A stretch of DNA of 64,000 nucleotides from Sneathiella sp. P13V-1 (lineage in GTDB: Bacteria > Pseudomonadota > Alphaproteobacteria > Sneathiellales > Sneathiellaceae), in contig NZ_WYEU01000002.1 of assembly GCF_015143595.1 (NCBI RefSeq), positions 868,001 through 932,000 of the forward strand, in the 5' to 3' direction. Position numbers and translations under genes: made by a program. The notes below the pieces were generated by a model. It was given only the letters and a program-made list of their open reading frames with translations. It did no database searches and was not told the origin of the DNA. Of the stretch, positions 25,200 to 35,479 are shown piece by piece (the stretch's first letter is position 1; each line of letters starts with the position of its first letter).

Positions 25200-25736
25200 A
25201 TGAATGTGCGTATTCTCTGCCTTGGTTTTCTGACCTTTGGTGATGCCACCGGGTACGAGATCAAGAAAGCGTTTCAGGAAAGACTTAGCCTGCTCTACGA
25301 TGCGGGATATGGCTCAATTTATCCATCACTGAATAAATTGGCGGAGGAAGGTCTTGTTACCCTTCGTGAAGAAGTACAAAGCAAACGCCCAGACAAGAAA
25401 ATCTACTCCATAACTGATCTCGGGCGGAAAACCTTTGAAGATTATATTCTTCGGATGCCCGGTGAAGATCATTTCAGGTCTGAAGCACTTACAACTCTGA
25501 TGTACGCGCATCTGTTGCCAAAAGATCATCTTACCAAAGTACTGGATAGTATTGTCTCCAACTATCAACAGAAAATTCATCTTCTGTCCGAAGATTGTGA
25601 TAGGAAGCAAACACCATCCGAAAAATTCCTTTGTGGCTTCGGAGTTCATGTCCGTGAAGCCGCCATTGACTACATTAATAGAAACCGACACATGCTCGAA
25701 AGCTGCCCTGATGAACGGGTCAGCAAGATTGCATGA
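25200..25736 (+). CDS. PadR-family transcriptional regulator
   Basis: A 178-residue repressor. The N-terminal winged helix has the PadR signature: FLTFGDATGYEIKKAF, GSIYPSLNKLAEEGLV and KKIYSITDLGRKTFEDYI. The C-terminal half (PadR C or Vir-like helical dimer domain) is helical. PadR proteins usually repress efflux or phenolic-stress genes and themselves. The gene lies just upstream of an RND efflux pair on the same strand, and the nested palindrome in its promoter is a natural target. Confidence 0.88.
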   Translation: MNVRILCLGFLTFGDATGYEIKKAFQERLSLLYDAGYGSIYPSLNKLAEEGLVTLREEVQSKRPDKKIYSITDLGRKTFEDYILRMPGEDHFRSEALTTLMYAHLLPKDHLTKVLDSIVSNYQQKIHLLSEDCDRKQTPSEKFLCGFGVHVREAAIDYINRNRHMLESCPDERVSKIA

Positions 25737-25761
25737 ATGCAATTCATAAGGGGTGCATAAA

Positions 25762-26895
25762 GTGAATCGCTCAGTAATACTCGCCGTAATCATCGCCGTT
25801 GGCGTGACAGCATGGATTGTGTCGGGACAATTCCAGGATCCACAGGCTGAAAATCTAACAGAAGGTCAGGTCATTGCTGCCGCTGCACAAGGCGAAAGCA
25901 GCAAAACGACCTCATCACCAGCGGAGCCCGTGGCAAATGAAAAAGAACCTCAGCAGGTTCTTGTTCGTACATATTCTGCGCGTGAACGCGAGCAGGAAAT
26001 TGTTGTGCGCGGCAAAACAGAAACAATTCGTTCTGTTGATCTGAAAGCTGAAACACCAGGCCGTGTGGTTGCTGTAGAAGTTGAGAAAGGACAAAGGGTT
26101 AAAAAGGGTGACGTGTTGATCCGCTTTGCGGTGAAAGATCGTAAAGCGCGACTTGCGGAAGCCGAAGCCCTTATCCGTCAGCGTCAAATCGAATACAACG
26201 CCTCCAAGTCTCTCAGTAAGAAGGGCTTTAGCGCCAAAACAACCTTGGCAGCATCTAAGGCGCAGTTAGACAGTGCCCTTGCGCAAGCGGAAACAGTGCG
26301 TATCGGTTTGGAAGATCTTGTGATCACAGCGCCTTTCGATGGGGTGATCGAAGAACGTCAGGCTGAAATCGGCGCCTACATTAAAGATGGTTCCACTGTT
26401 GTAACTCTGATGGATGAAGATCCCTTCCTTGTCACCGGACAAATCGCAGAAGTTTATGTCAACAAAATCAAGGTAGGTGACTCTGGTTTTGCCAAGCTCA
26501 TCACAGGTGAAGTAGTTCAAGGAAATGTGCGCTATGTCAGCAAACAATCAGATGCTGCCACACGTACTTTCCGTGTTGAACTGAAAGTTCCGAACCCTGA
26601 TTACAGCTTGCGTTCGGGTGTTACAGCCGAGATCACCTTTAAAACTGACAAAATCATGGCGCATCAGATTTCTCCGGCGATCCTGACATTGAATGACGAA
26701 GGTGATCTGGGTGTCCGCTCGGTTAATGATCAGGATATTGTTGAGTTTTACCCAGTTCAGATCCTTACAGATTCGAACGAAGGTGCGTGGGTTGCAGGTC
26801 TTCCCGATCAAATTCGCCTGATTGAAGTCGGTCAGGAATTTGTGCGTGAAGGTGAAAAGGTTCGTCCGCAAACTCATACCGCTGAGGTGAAATAA
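25762..26895 (+). CDS. RND efflux periplasmic adaptor
   Basis: A 377-residue membrane-fusion protein. An N-terminal hydrophobic anchor is followed by a lipoyl/barrel-sandwich part (VDLKAETPGRVVAVEVEKGQRVKKGDVLIRF), a helical hairpin (about residues 120-190) and the beta-barrel ITAPFDGVIEERQAEIGAYI. It bridges the inner-membrane pump to an outer-membrane channel. A GTG at 25762 with GGGG eight bases upstream is preferred; GTG at 25753 is also in frame. The last base of its stop overlaps the ATG of the pump gene. Confidence 0.87.
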   Translation: MNRSVILAVIIAVGVTAWIVSGQFQDPQAENLTEGQVIAAAAQGESSKTTSSPAEPVANEKEPQQVLVRTYSAREREQEIVVRGKTETIRSVDLKAETPGRVVAVEVEKGQRVKKGDVLIRFAVKDRKARLAEAEALIRQRQIEYNASKSLSKKGFSAKTTLAASKAQLDSALAQAETVRIGLEDLVITAPFDGVIEERQAEIGAYIKDGSTVVTLMDEDPFLVTGQIAEVYVNKIKVGDSGFAKLITGEVVQGNVRYVSKQSDAATRTFRVELKVPNPDYSLRSGVTAEITFKTDKIMAHQISPAILTLNDEGDLGVRSVNDQDIVEFYPVQILTDSNEGAWVAGLPDQIRLIEVGQEFVREGEKVRPQTHTAEVK

Positions 26896-29800
26896 TGAAC
26901 GCCATTATTGATGCGGCGATCCATCGCTCCCGCACAGTAATCACGACACTAGTTCTGATCCTGCTCGCGGGTACGGTAGCCTATTTTGACATCGCAAAAG
27001 AAGCTGATCCGGATATTAATATACCGATTATCTATGTGTCCATGACCCATGAAGGGATTTCTCCAGAAGACGCGGAACGTTTGTTGGTAAGGCCCATGGA
27101 GATCGAGCTTCGCGGGATCGAGGGCGTTAAAGAGATGCGTTCCACCGCGGGTGAAGGCCATGCGTCTGTTCTGATGGAATTTGAAGCCGGCTTTGATGCA
27201 GATACCGCTTTGGATGATGTGCGCGAAAAAGTGGACATTGCCAAGAACGAGCTTCCGGATGAAACAGATGATCCATCTGTTCACGAAGTGAATGTGGGCC
27301 TCTTCCCTGTTCTGGTAGTGACACTTTCTGGTGAAATGCCAATTCGCTCCCTCATTCGTATTGCCAAAGATCTGCAGGACGACATTGAAGGTCTTCCGGG
27401 TGTACTGGCCGCCGATATTGGTGGTGACCGCGAAGAAGTTCTTGAAGTTATCATCGACCCGGTGAAACTTGAAAGCTACCAGATTTCCAATACCGACTTG
27501 ATCAATGCGGTACAGCTAAACAACAAACTTGTTGCCGCAGGCGCAATGGATACAGGGAAAGGCCGTTTCTCAATCAAGGTTCCAGGATTGTTTGAGACCG
27601 CCAAAGATGTGTTCTCTATTCCCCTTAAAGTATCCGGCGAAGGTGTTGTCACCCTGGGAGATGTCACCGATATCCGCCGTACCTTTAAGGACGCAGAAAG
27701 CTATGCGCGCCTTGATGGCAAGCAAGCTGTTGTGCTGGAGATCAAGAAGCGTCTTGGTGAAAACATCATTGAAACCATTGAAGACGTAAAAGCACTTGTC
27801 GCGGAAGAACAGAAAGTCTGGCCAGAAGGCCTGGAAGTCACGTTCAGTCAGGATAAATCAACTGATATCCGGACGATGCTGGCGGATCTTCAAAACAACA
27901 TCATCAGTGCAATTATTCTGGTGATGATCGTTGTGATTAGCGCCCTTGGTCTCAGGACCGCAGGTCTCGTAGGTCTGTCTATCCCCGGCTCATTCCTGAT
28001 CGGTATTCTTTATCTGTATCTGTTCGGTTTTACCATCAATATCGTTGTGCTTTTCGGGCTTATTCTAGCCGTTGGTATGCTAGTGGATGGTGCCATCGTA
28101 GTAACGGAATTTGCCGACAGGAAAATGGCGGAAGGGTACGATAAAGTTGAGGCTTATGGCCTTGCAGCAAAACGTATGGCGTGGCCTATCATCGCTTCAA
28201 CGGCGACTACATTGGCAGTATTTATGCCTTTACTGTTTTGGCCGGGTGTGGTTGGTGAATTTATGAAATTCTTGCCGATCACCCTGATCGTGACTCTGAC
28301 GGGTTCCTTGCTGATGGCTCTCGTTTTTGTGCCAACACTTGGTTCTGTATTTGGTAAGGCGGGTTCCATGAACCCCAAAACCCTCTCTGCTTTGGCAGCG
28401 GCTGAAACCGGTGATATACGTACAGTTGGCGGCGCAACAGGTGTTTACGTTCGCACACTCGGAGTTGCGCTTAGGTTCCCTTTTCTGATTGTTCTTGCAG
28501 CTTTTGGCATCTTGATCGGTGTTCAGCTATACTATTCCACGCACGGCAATGGCGTAGAGTTCTTCCCTGAGGTTGAACCTGAGATGGCGCTCGTCTATGT
28601 CCATGCGCGGGGTAATATGTCCACAATCGAGAAAGATGAACTGGTTCAACAAGTTGAACTGGAAGTTCTGAAACTGGATGATTTCAGCTCCATTTATGCG
28701 AAAACAGGTGGTGGGTCCGACGGTCAGGATATTTCTGAAGACGTTATTGGCGTTATTCAGATGGAGTTCAAAGAATGGGATGAACGTCGTCCAGCAGCTA
28801 TCGTCTTTGATGACATCCGTTCCATGACGAACCACATCGCTGGTATTTCTGTAGAGACACGGGTACCTGATAATGGTCCGCCGACCGGTAAAGATGTTCA
28901 GATTGAGCTTTCCTCCCGCTTTGCGGAAAAACTGGCACCGGAAGTTGCAAAAATTCGTGCGTATCTGGACAACAATGTGGCTGACCTTCTTGATCTGGAA
29001 GATAGCCGCAGCATTCCAGGTATCGAATGGGAAATTTCTGTGGACCGCGCGCAAGCAGGTCGCTTCGGTGCCGATGTGACCACTGTTGGTAAAACAATTC
29101 AGCTGGTGACAAATGGTATTAAAGCACACGAATATCGGCCGCAGGAAGTCGATGACGAAGTTGAAATTCGCCTTAGATACCCGGAAGAATACCGCAGCCT
29201 TGAGCAGTTGGATAACCTTCGGGTCAGTACCAATCACGGTATGGTTCCAATCTCGAACTTCGCAACGCGGACACCACAGCAAAAAGTGGGAACGATCAAC
29301 CGTGTAGACGGTCGCCGCGTTATGACCATTAAAGCCAATGTTAAAGAAGGCGTTTTGGTCGATGCAAAAGTGCGCGAGATTGAAAAATGGCTAGTCGAAG
29401 AAGCTAACCTGGATCCTGCTGTTTCTTACCGCTTTAAAGGTGAAGATGAAGAGCAGAAGAAAGCACAAGCCTTCTTGGGTAAAGCCTTTGCTGTCGCCAT
29501 GTTCGCTATGGCAATTATTCTGGTCACTCAGTTTAACAGCTTTTACCATGCCTTCTTGATCCTATCCGCTGTGATCCTGTCAACCATTGGCGTGTTTGTG
29601 GGACTTCTAATCACCGGACAACCATTTGGCATCGTGATGACGGGTATTGGTGTTATCTCGCTTGCGGGTATTGTGGTGAACAATAACATCGTGCTTATTG
29701 ATACCTTCGCGCACTTGAGGCGTCAGGGTATGAATGCGATGGAAGCGATCATGCGAACAGGCGCACAGCGTTTGCGTCCCGTGATGCTGACTACGGTAAC

Positions 29801-30074
29801 CACGATCTTCGGTCTGCTGCCTATGGCGATGCAGGTGAATATTGACTTCATCACACGCGAAATCACAACGGGTGCTCCGTCATCTCAGTGGTGGGTACAG
29901 CTTTCAACTGCTGTTGCCTTCGGTCTTACTTTTGCAACGGCACTGACACTGATCGTTACGCCTTGCCTGTTGATGGTGGGTGCGAATGTCAGCGACTTCT
30001 TCGCCCGGCGCAAAGAGAAGAAGCAACAGAAGATCCAGATGAAGATCAAAGCGGCAGGAACACCTGCTGAATAG
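26895..30074 (+). CDS. RND efflux permease
   Basis: A 1059-residue RND pump with two repeats of a long periplasmic loop between membrane helices. The N-terminus has VSMTHEGISPEDAERLLVRPME and the TM4 motif reads GMLVDGAIVVTEF. Multidrug HAE-1 pumps have DD at this place; here the second aspartate is glycine, as in other RND groups. No outer-membrane channel gene is nearby, so it must borrow one such as TolC. Transcription ends at the hairpin 30081-30109. Confidence 0.88.
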   Translation: MNAIIDAAIHRSRTVITTLVLILLAGTVAYFDIAKEADPDINIPIIYVSMTHEGISPEDAERLLVRPMEIELRGIEGVKEMRSTAGEGHASVLMEFEAGFDADTALDDVREKVDIAKNELPDETDDPSVHEVNVGLFPVLVVTLSGEMPIRSLIRIAKDLQDDIEGLPGVLAADIGGDREEVLEVIIDPVKLESYQISNTDLINAVQLNNKLVAAGAMDTGKGRFSIKVPGLFETAKDVFSIPLKVSGEGVVTLGDVTDIRRTFKDAESYARLDGKQAVVLEIKKRLGENIIETIEDVKALVAEEQKVWPEGLEVTFSQDKSTDIRTMLADLQNNIISAIILVMIVVISALGLRTAGLVGLSIPGSFLIGILYLYLFGFTINIVVLFGLILAVGMLVDGAIVVTEFADRKMAEGYDKVEAYGLAAKRMAWPIIASTATTLAVFMPLLFWPGVVGEFMKFLPITLIVTLTGSLLMALVFVPTLGSVFGKAGSMNPKTLSALAAAETGDIRTVGGATGVYVRTLGVALRFPFLIVLAAFGILIGVQLYYSTHGNGVEFFPEVEPEMALVYVHARGNMSTIEKDELVQQVELEVLKLDDFSSIYAKTGGGSDGQDISEDVIGVIQMEFKEWDERRPAAIVFDDIRSMTNHIAGISVETRVPDNGPPTGKDVQIELSSRFAEKLAPEVAKIRAYLDNNVADLLDLEDSRSIPGIEWEISVDRAQAGRFGADVTTVGKTIQLVTNGIKAHEYRPQEVDDEVEIRLRYPEEYRSLEQLDNLRVSTNHGMVPISNFATRTPQQKVGTINRVDGRRVMTIKANVKEGVLVDAKVREIEKWLVEEANLDPAVSYRFKGEDEEQKKAQAFLGKAFAVAMFAMAIILVTQFNSFYHAFLILSAVILSTIGVFVGLLITGQPFGIVMTGIGVISLAGIVVNNNIVLIDTFAHLRRQGMNAMEAIMRTGAQRLRPVMLTTVTTIFGLLPMAMQVNIDFITREITTGAPSSQWWVQLSTAVAFGLTFATALTLIVTPCLLMVGANVSDFFARRKEKKQQKIQMKIKAAGTPAE

Positions 30075-30080
30075 ACAACA

Positions 30081-30109
30081 AAAAAGGCAGCCTACTGGCT
30101 GCCTTTTTT
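30081..30109. terminator. bidirectional terminator between RND pump and pssA
   Basis: AAAAAGGCAGCC pairs with GGCTGCCTTTTT around a 4-base loop. Both strands end in a T-run, so it serves the RND operon on the plus strand and pssA on the minus strand. Confidence 0.9.
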
Positions 30110-30129
30110 AGTTCCAAACAGAAATAAAA

Positions 30130-30948
30130 TTAATTGCTGATTTCTTTTCCAGTATCAACTTCCACCACATTCTCAGCCGCAGCTTTTGCTTTCTTAGCGG
30201 CTTCTTCCCGTGCAAGGCGGCGATGGGTGCCGATGGCAAAAGGAATTGTTCCAAGATAGAGAAGCGCGATACCTGTCAGCACGTGCCACGGATAAATTGT
30301 CATCACCGCAACCGTGCCTGCAACAAGCATCAGGAACATGATGATATAACCCCGTGGAATGCGGATACGTTTAATGGAGAAAGTTGGAATACGGCTCGCC
30401 ATCAGGAAGGCCATAAATAGAAGCCACGCTGCGTTCAAAAAAGCTGATTTGAATATCTCAGCGTCAGAGTAAAAACTAACCACCATAAACAGCAATGAAA
30501 TCGCTGCTCCAGCCGGCGCAGCGATACCCGTAAAGTATTTGCCTTCCCAATCTGGTGTATCTTCTTCCAGCATTGAATTAAAGCGTGCCAGACGGAGACC
30601 ACAGGACACAGTGAAAATAAGGGCAATAATCCACCCTATTCCTCCGAGGCCTGAATTCAGGGTCCAAAGATAAAGGACAAGAGCTGGCGCAACACCGAAG
30701 CTAACAAAATCAGATAGCGAGTCCAATTCGGCTCCGAACTTTGAGCTCCCTTTTAAAAGCCTTGCCATTCGGCCATCGAGACCGTCCAGAACACCGGCAC
30801 TCAAAATAGCGATAACAGCAGGTTCCCATTTACCTTCAAGAGCAAATTTTACAGATGTCAAACCGGCACAAAGAGCCAGCGTTGTCAGCATATTAGGAAT
30901 GAGGGAGTTAATCGGTAGCTCCCTCAATTTACGACGCCCCAAAGCCAT
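30130..30948 (-). CDS. pssA: phosphatidylserine synthase
   Basis: A 272-residue inner-membrane CDP-alcohol phosphatidyltransferase. The signature DGLDGRMARLLKGSSKFGAELDSLSD contains the D-G-x2-A-R-x8-G-x3-D-x3-D catalytic pattern. It condenses CDP-diacylglycerol with serine. It follows psd on the same strand with no gap, forming the two-step phosphatidylethanolamine pathway. A lysine- and alanine-rich C-terminal tail is present. Confidence 0.92.
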   Translation of the reverse strand: MALGRRKLRELPINSLIPNMLTTLALCAGLTSVKFALEGKWEPAVIAILSAGVLDGLDGRMARLLKGSSKFGAELDSLSDFVSFGVAPALVLYLWTLNSGLGGIGWIIALIFTVSCGLRLARFNSMLEEDTPDWEGKYFTGIAAPAGAAISLLFMVVSFYSDAEIFKSAFLNAAWLLFMAFLMASRIPTFSIKRIRIPRGYIIMFLMLVAGTVAVMTIYPWHVLTGIALLYLGTIPFAIGTHRRLAREEAAKKAKAAAENVVEVDTGKEISN

Positions 30949-31647
30949 TTATCGAACCTCCACCGCAACTGCAGTTTCATTTTTAGCGCTCAAATCAGCG
31001 AGGATCGTTTCTCCGCCAATCATAATCTGACCAACCCCTACGAGTGGCTCAACACCATCAGGCAAATAGATATCTGTACGGCTTCCAAAACGGATCATTC
31101 CGAACCGCTCGCCGGTTTTTACATCCTGCCCTTCGTTAAGATTACAGACAATTCGTCGCGCGACCAGCCCTGCAATTTGCACAAAGACAATATCTTTGCC
31201 ATCTTCTGTGCGCACATGAACAGCCTGGCGTTCATTTTCCTCAGAGGCTTTATCCATTGCCGCGTTTAGAAATTTACCAGGTCGGTACACTGATTTAATG
31301 ACCTTACCCCCGAGCGGAATACGGTTCACGTGTACATTAAAGACATTCAGAAAAACACTGACACGAAGCATTGGATCATTACCCAAACCCAGCTCTTCTG
31401 GAGGAACGGCACGTTCAACGAGTTGAACAACACCGTCAGCAGGGCTAACAATCACCCCATCGCGTGTTGGAACATGCCGGTCAGGATCGCGGAAAAAATA
31501 GACACACCAAGCGGTGAGAATAATACCAACCCAGCCCAAAAACGGGCCAGTTAGTAAAAACAGCGCCAATGCCACGATTGCAAAGATAGCAATAAACAGA
31601 TGGCCTTCTTTATTAATCGGCACCAAGACTGTTTTCAATGTATCCAT
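30949..31647 (-). CDS. psd: phosphatidylserine decarboxylase proenzyme
   Basis: A 232-residue membrane-associated pro-enzyme of the short (PSD-A like) type. Two N-terminal hydrophobic segments are followed by the catalytic part [14 protein letters not shown] and, near residue 185, [11 protein letters not shown], where the serine of GS becomes the pyruvoyl group after self-cleavage. It decarboxylates phosphatidylserine to phosphatidylethanolamine. The stop abuts the ATG of pssA, so the two are translated together. Confidence 0.92.
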   Translation of the reverse strand: MDTLKTVLVPINKEGHLFIAIFAIVALALFLLTGPFLGWVGIILTAWCVYFFRDPDRHVPTRDGVIVSPADGVVQLVERAVPPEELGLGNDPMLRVSVFLNVFNVHVNRIPLGGKVIKSVYRPGKFLNAAMDKASEENERQAVHVRTEDGKDIVFVQIAGLVARRIVCNLNEGQDVKTGERFGMIRFGSRTDIYLPDGVEPLVGVGQIMIGGETILADLSAKNETAVAVEVR

Positions 31648-31742
31648 ATCAAGACAACTTTCTCATTTTTCTTCCGGGGACAAGGCTATATCCCAATTCA
31701 TTCGGAAAAAGAACCAATAAGACTACTTATCTTAATTTAGGA

Positions 31743-33584
31743 CTAATCCAGCACCTTCGCCAGTTTTTCTTGATAATCTGCAACTTCCTGCTGACGGGCC
31801 CACATTTCTGCGTACTGTCCGTTTAACTCCAACAATCGGGTGTGCGTCCCCTGCTCCACAATGCGCCCCTTATCAAGAACAAGAATTTCATCTGCATCAA
31901 CCACTGTCGACAAACGGTGTGCAATTACAAGGGTTGTGCGACCCTTGGAAACTTCTTTCAGACTTTGCTGAATGTCACGTTCTGTTCGTGTATCAAGGGC
32001 GGAAGTTGCCTCATCAAACAGCAAAATTCGTGGGCGCTTGAGGATCGTGCGGGCTATGGCCACGCGTTGTTTCTCACCACCTGAGAGTTTCAAGCCACGC
32101 TCCCCCACCATAGTATCAAACCCATCGGGCAGCTTTTCGATGAAGGTATCAATACTTGCCAGTTGCGCAGCTTCTTTGATTTCCTCGTCCGTAGCGTCTG
32201 GGCGTCCATACCCGACATTATAAGCAATGGTGTCGTTAAACAAAACTGTATCCTGTGGGACAATGCCTATGGCCTGCCTAAGGCTTGCTTGCTGAACCTC
32301 CCGGATATCCTCACCATCAATGGTAACAGAACCTTCGTTCACGTCATAAAAGCGGAATAAAATACGGGAAATGGTGGATTTGCCGGCTCCAGATGGCCCA
32401 ACAATGGCAACTTTCGAACCTGGTTTTACCGTAAATGAAATATCGTGAAGGATTTGTCGTTTGTCGTCATACCCAAATGACACTTTATCAAAGACAATTT
32501 CCCCCTTACCGTCTTTCAGAGGTTGGGCATTTGGGTCATCATCAATCTCACGCCCTACACTGATAAGCTCAAACATCTTCTCCATATCAACAAGGCTTTG
32601 CTTGATCTCGCGATAAACGAAGCCTAGGAAATTGAGCGGTTGGATCAGCAACATGAGGAACGCATGCGCCGCAACAAAATCACCCACAGTCATACTGCCA
32701 TTCGCAACGCCGTTGGCTGAAATTAACATCACCGCGACAAGACCCAGAGCGATAATGAAACCTTGACCAACGTTGAGATATGCGAGTGTCGTTTGACTAC
32801 GGATCGCTGCACTTTCATAACCGGCGATCGCCTTATCAAAACGACGGCTCTCATGTTCTTCATTACCGAAATATTTTACGGTTTCAAAATTCAGCAAACT
32901 GTCGATTGCTTTTGTATTGGCCTCACTGTCCTTTTCATTCATGGTCCGACGATATTTCAGACGCCATTCAGTGACAGCCAAAGTGAAATAGATGTAACCA
33001 ACCAAGGTTACAGCAGTCACTAAAGACATCAGGAAGCCATACTCGACCCACATAATCCCGCAAATAAAGATGATTTTCAGGAGTGTCGGGACAATATTGA
33101 ACAACATGAAACGAAGCAGGAAATCAATCCCTTTCGTGCCGCGCTCAATTACTCTGCTAAGACCACCCGTCTGACGGTCCAAGTGAAAGCGAAGTGACAG
33201 TTTGTGTAAATGCCTGAAGGTTTGAAGAGCCACCTGACGAATAGCGTTCTGACCGACTTTAGCAAAAATAGCATCCCGGAGTTCGCCAAAGGTCTGCTGG
33301 AAAAGACGCGCGAACCCATAAGCCATCACAAGACCAACCGGAATAAAGGCCCAAGCCTCAACAGTATTTTCTTCACCGGACAGATAATCGACCAGGTATT
33401 TAAGAATATAGGGGGTGAGAACCGCCATAATTTCCGCAGAAATCAACAAGGCCATCGCAATGCAAATGCGGATTTTAAGATCTCCGCGCCCTTTTGCCCA
33501 AAGAAACCCCATTAACGTCCAAGCGGTGGAAAGATGGTTCCGTTGATCAGAATGGCTATGGCTGTCGAAACTCATGTTCTGCAT
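31743..33584 (-). CDS. Atm1-type ABC exporter
   Basis: A 613-residue half-transporter: six membrane helices (about residues 35-330) with the RALQTFRHLHKLSLRFHL-like coupling region and GGLSRVIERGTKGI segment typical of Atm1/ABCB7 proteins, then an ATPase with GPSGAGKST, LSGGEKQRVAIART and ILLFDEATSALD. Atm1-type exporters carry glutathione-bound metal or sulfur species. No dedicated partner gene is adjacent. MsbA-type lipid export is less likely given the GGLSR motif. Confidence 0.82.
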   Translation of the reverse strand: MQNMSFDSHSHSDQRNHLSTAWTLMGFLWAKGRGDLKIRICIAMALLISAEIMAVLTPYILKYLVDYLSGEENTVEAWAFIPVGLVMAYGFARLFQQTFGELRDAIFAKVGQNAIRQVALQTFRHLHKLSLRFHLDRQTGGLSRVIERGTKGIDFLLRFMLFNIVPTLLKIIFICGIMWVEYGFLMSLVTAVTLVGYIYFTLAVTEWRLKYRRTMNEKDSEANTKAIDSLLNFETVKYFGNEEHESRRFDKAIAGYESAAIRSQTTLAYLNVGQGFIIALGLVAVMLISANGVANGSMTVGDFVAAHAFLMLLIQPLNFLGFVYREIKQSLVDMEKMFELISVGREIDDDPNAQPLKDGKGEIVFDKVSFGYDDKRQILHDISFTVKPGSKVAIVGPSGAGKSTISRILFRFYDVNEGSVTIDGEDIREVQQASLRQAIGIVPQDTVLFNDTIAYNVGYGRPDATDEEIKEAAQLASIDTFIEKLPDGFDTMVGERGLKLSGGEKQRVAIARTILKRPRILLFDEATSALDTRTERDIQQSLKEVSKGRTTLVIAHRLSTVVDADEILVLDKGRIVEQGTHTRLLELNGQYAEMWARQQEVADYQEKLAKVLD

Positions 33585-33704
33585 TTCTTCTTCTAGCCCC
33601 TATTCTTTTTTATTTTGCGCAAAATGGTTACTAGTTCTTAACCACTTGCGACCATAGTCTTACCATATCATTCCTATACATATAGTGATATTTGAAGTTA
33701 AGTG

Positions 33705-34208
33705 ATGACCGTCTCATCTGATGTACCCAACAGCCAAGGATTTGACGCCCTGATCGCAGAGGGCGGGGAAAAACTTGTCTGGATCGCCCCCACTGCACCA
33801 TTGACTTTCAGGTTCAGGTGGCAAAATGTCACCTTTTCCGGCCATTTGAGTAAGAGTGGTGAAGACCACCGATTGTTATTGCTTGGTGATATAGGCCCGC
33901 TCCCTTTTTCTGCTGAAGATCCGGCCTTCCGTGAACGGCTGATGAAACTGGTTCGCTGGCAGCCTGAAAAAGATCACGCCCGTTTTGTGCTGGAGCCCAA
34001 GCGCCAGCATATTTATCTGATGGTTGATGATATCTTAAGCGGAGAGTTGAGCGGCATTCAGATGATAGCCTCAACTACTCAGCTTCTCTTCCATATCCGC
34101 CCTTATCTGGAGCTTGCCCGCGATATTGGCTGGAAACCACTTGTAGAGCGGAGCGACGAAGTCATTAACTTCATCGACACACCCGCCAAACCAAAATCCG
34201 AAGAGTAG
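33705..34208 (+). CDS. conserved-looking hypothetical protein
   Basis: A 167-residue soluble protein without signal peptide, alternating beta-like and helical segments (FRFRWQNVTFSGHLSK, then RHIYLMVDDIL and a C-terminal LLFHIRPYLELARDIGWKPL helix). I do not recognise a family. It is divergent from the Atm1-type exporter and convergent with the LysM gene, whose stop lies two bases away. A GTG directly before the ATG at 33705 is in frame but adds one residue only. Confidence 0.6.
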   Translation: MTVSSDVPNSQGFDALIAEGGEKLVWIAPTAPLTFRFRWQNVTFSGHLSKSGEDHRLLLLGDIGPLPFSAEDPAFRERLMKLVRWQPEKDHARFVLEPKRQHIYLMVDDILSGELSGIQMIASTTQLLFHIRPYLELARDIGWKPLVERSDEVINFIDTPAKPKSEE

Positions 34209-34210
34209 CC

Positions 34211-35383
34211 CTACTGACTTTCTGGAATTCTGAAAATCTGTCCCGGATAAATCAAATCCGGGTCACGGATCTGACTTTCATTTGCCTGATAAATAAGGGT
34301 GTATTGCAAACCATCCCCATACATACGACGGGCGATGCGCCATAAGCTGTTGCCTGGCTGAACAACGGCGCGAATTTCCAGTCCGCCCTTGGCAAGGATC
34401 ACATCTTCTGCCGCTTCCCTTTTAAACGGGAGTTCAACACGGGAAATTACTTTGTCGTCCTTATTCGATTGGTCCACACGCAGGTTATACTTGCCTGTCG
34501 GAACGTCATTTTCAGGGCTTAATTTCCAATCTCCATTTTCGTCAACTTGGGACGAACCGATATGTTTGTTATCCAGATAGACATCTACCTGATTGCCCGG
34601 TTTACCCTGACCGGAAAGGGCGACATTTCCCTTCTCGTCATAATCAATACTTCCTACTGCCAAGTCCTCTGCTTTTGAAACATCCCCTTTTGGTTCAGGG
34701 AGTTGCAGTAACTTGCTCACACGTTCGGAAATATCGGTTTCTTTTCCATCTTCCGGTTTTGGGGCCAACACAGCAATGGCAGGATCACGTTTTTCGATCA
34801 CTTTCGTGCAATCTGGAACCTGCATGATGACCATTCTTGGAGTTTCAACTTTTTTACCGTCTGGATTGATGGCTGTCGCGTTGATCTGCTGGGCCCCGGA
34901 TGCTAATGGTTTGTCAGCAAGGAACACCCACTCCCCACGCGACGAAGTGACCGCTTCTCCCAGTTTTGTCTCATTGGCGAAGATTGACACAACGGACGTA
35001 GGCTCCGCGCGACCGGCAACAAGTAACCCGCAATTCTCATCAACACGCACCACGTCAAAACTTGGGTTCGCCATAGCAGCGATGCCAGTTTTAGTTTCCT
35101 GTTTTTCCAGAACTTTAGGTTTCTCGATAACAATAGGTTTCGAAGGTTTCGCCTCTGTTTCTTTCACAGAAGGTTTCTGATTATTGCTTTGTTCGGCTGC
35201 TTTTTCTTCCGGTGCAAGGGTGCTTTCCGCCCGTTTTGTAGAAGCTGGACCGCCGGATGCGGGTTTTTGTGTTGTGGAAGTTGTCGCGTCACTTGGAACA
35301 GATTTTTCCGGATCATTGAAGAACAGGAAGAAGGCCCCCACAGCCAACCCCAACAGAATAACAAGTATTGCAAAGACCCGCAC
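34211..35383 (-). CDS. LysM-domain protein with membrane anchor
   Basis: A 390-residue protein: an N-terminal hydrophobic anchor (residues 3-22), a long lysine-, serine- and glutamate-rich linker to about residue 110, two beta domains of Ig-like character (FAGRAEPTSVVSIFAN and LSGQGKPGNQVDVYLDN pattern), and a C-terminal LysM (VVQPGNSLWRIARRMYGDG...YPGQIFRIPES). It should be anchored in the inner membrane and reach peptidoglycan. GTG at 35383 has GGAG eight bases upstream; an in-frame TTG at 35443 would add 20 polar residues. Confidence 0.8.
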   Translation of the reverse strand: MRVFAILVILLGLAVGAFFLFFNDPEKSVPSDATTSTTQKPASGGPASTKRAESTLAPEEKAAEQSNNQKPSVKETEAKPSKPIVIEKPKVLEKQETKTGIAAMANPSFDVVRVDENCGLLVAGRAEPTSVVSIFANETKLGEAVTSSRGEWVFLADKPLASGAQQINATAINPDGKKVETPRMVIMQVPDCTKVIEKRDPAIAVLAPKPEDGKETDISERVSKLLQLPEPKGDVSKAEDLAVGSIDYDEKGNVALSGQGKPGNQVDVYLDNKHIGSSQVDENGDWKLSPENDVPTGKYNLRVDQSNKDDKVISRVELPFKREAAEDVILAKGGLEIRAVVQPGNSLWRIARRMYGDGLQYTLIYQANESQIRDPDLIYPGQIFRIPESQ

Positions 35384-35479
35384 GTCACTATCTCCATTAA
35401 CCCTGTTTTGAGGCAGTATGACCTGTTGCCGGTTGAGACGCAACCAATTGGCGAGCGATCACAGAGTTAATATTGGATT

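Noticed and set aside
28527-29282. A 251-codon open frame antisense to the RND pump
   Set aside because: It lies fully inside the pump gene and shows no domain or signal; codon composition is that of a shadow frame.
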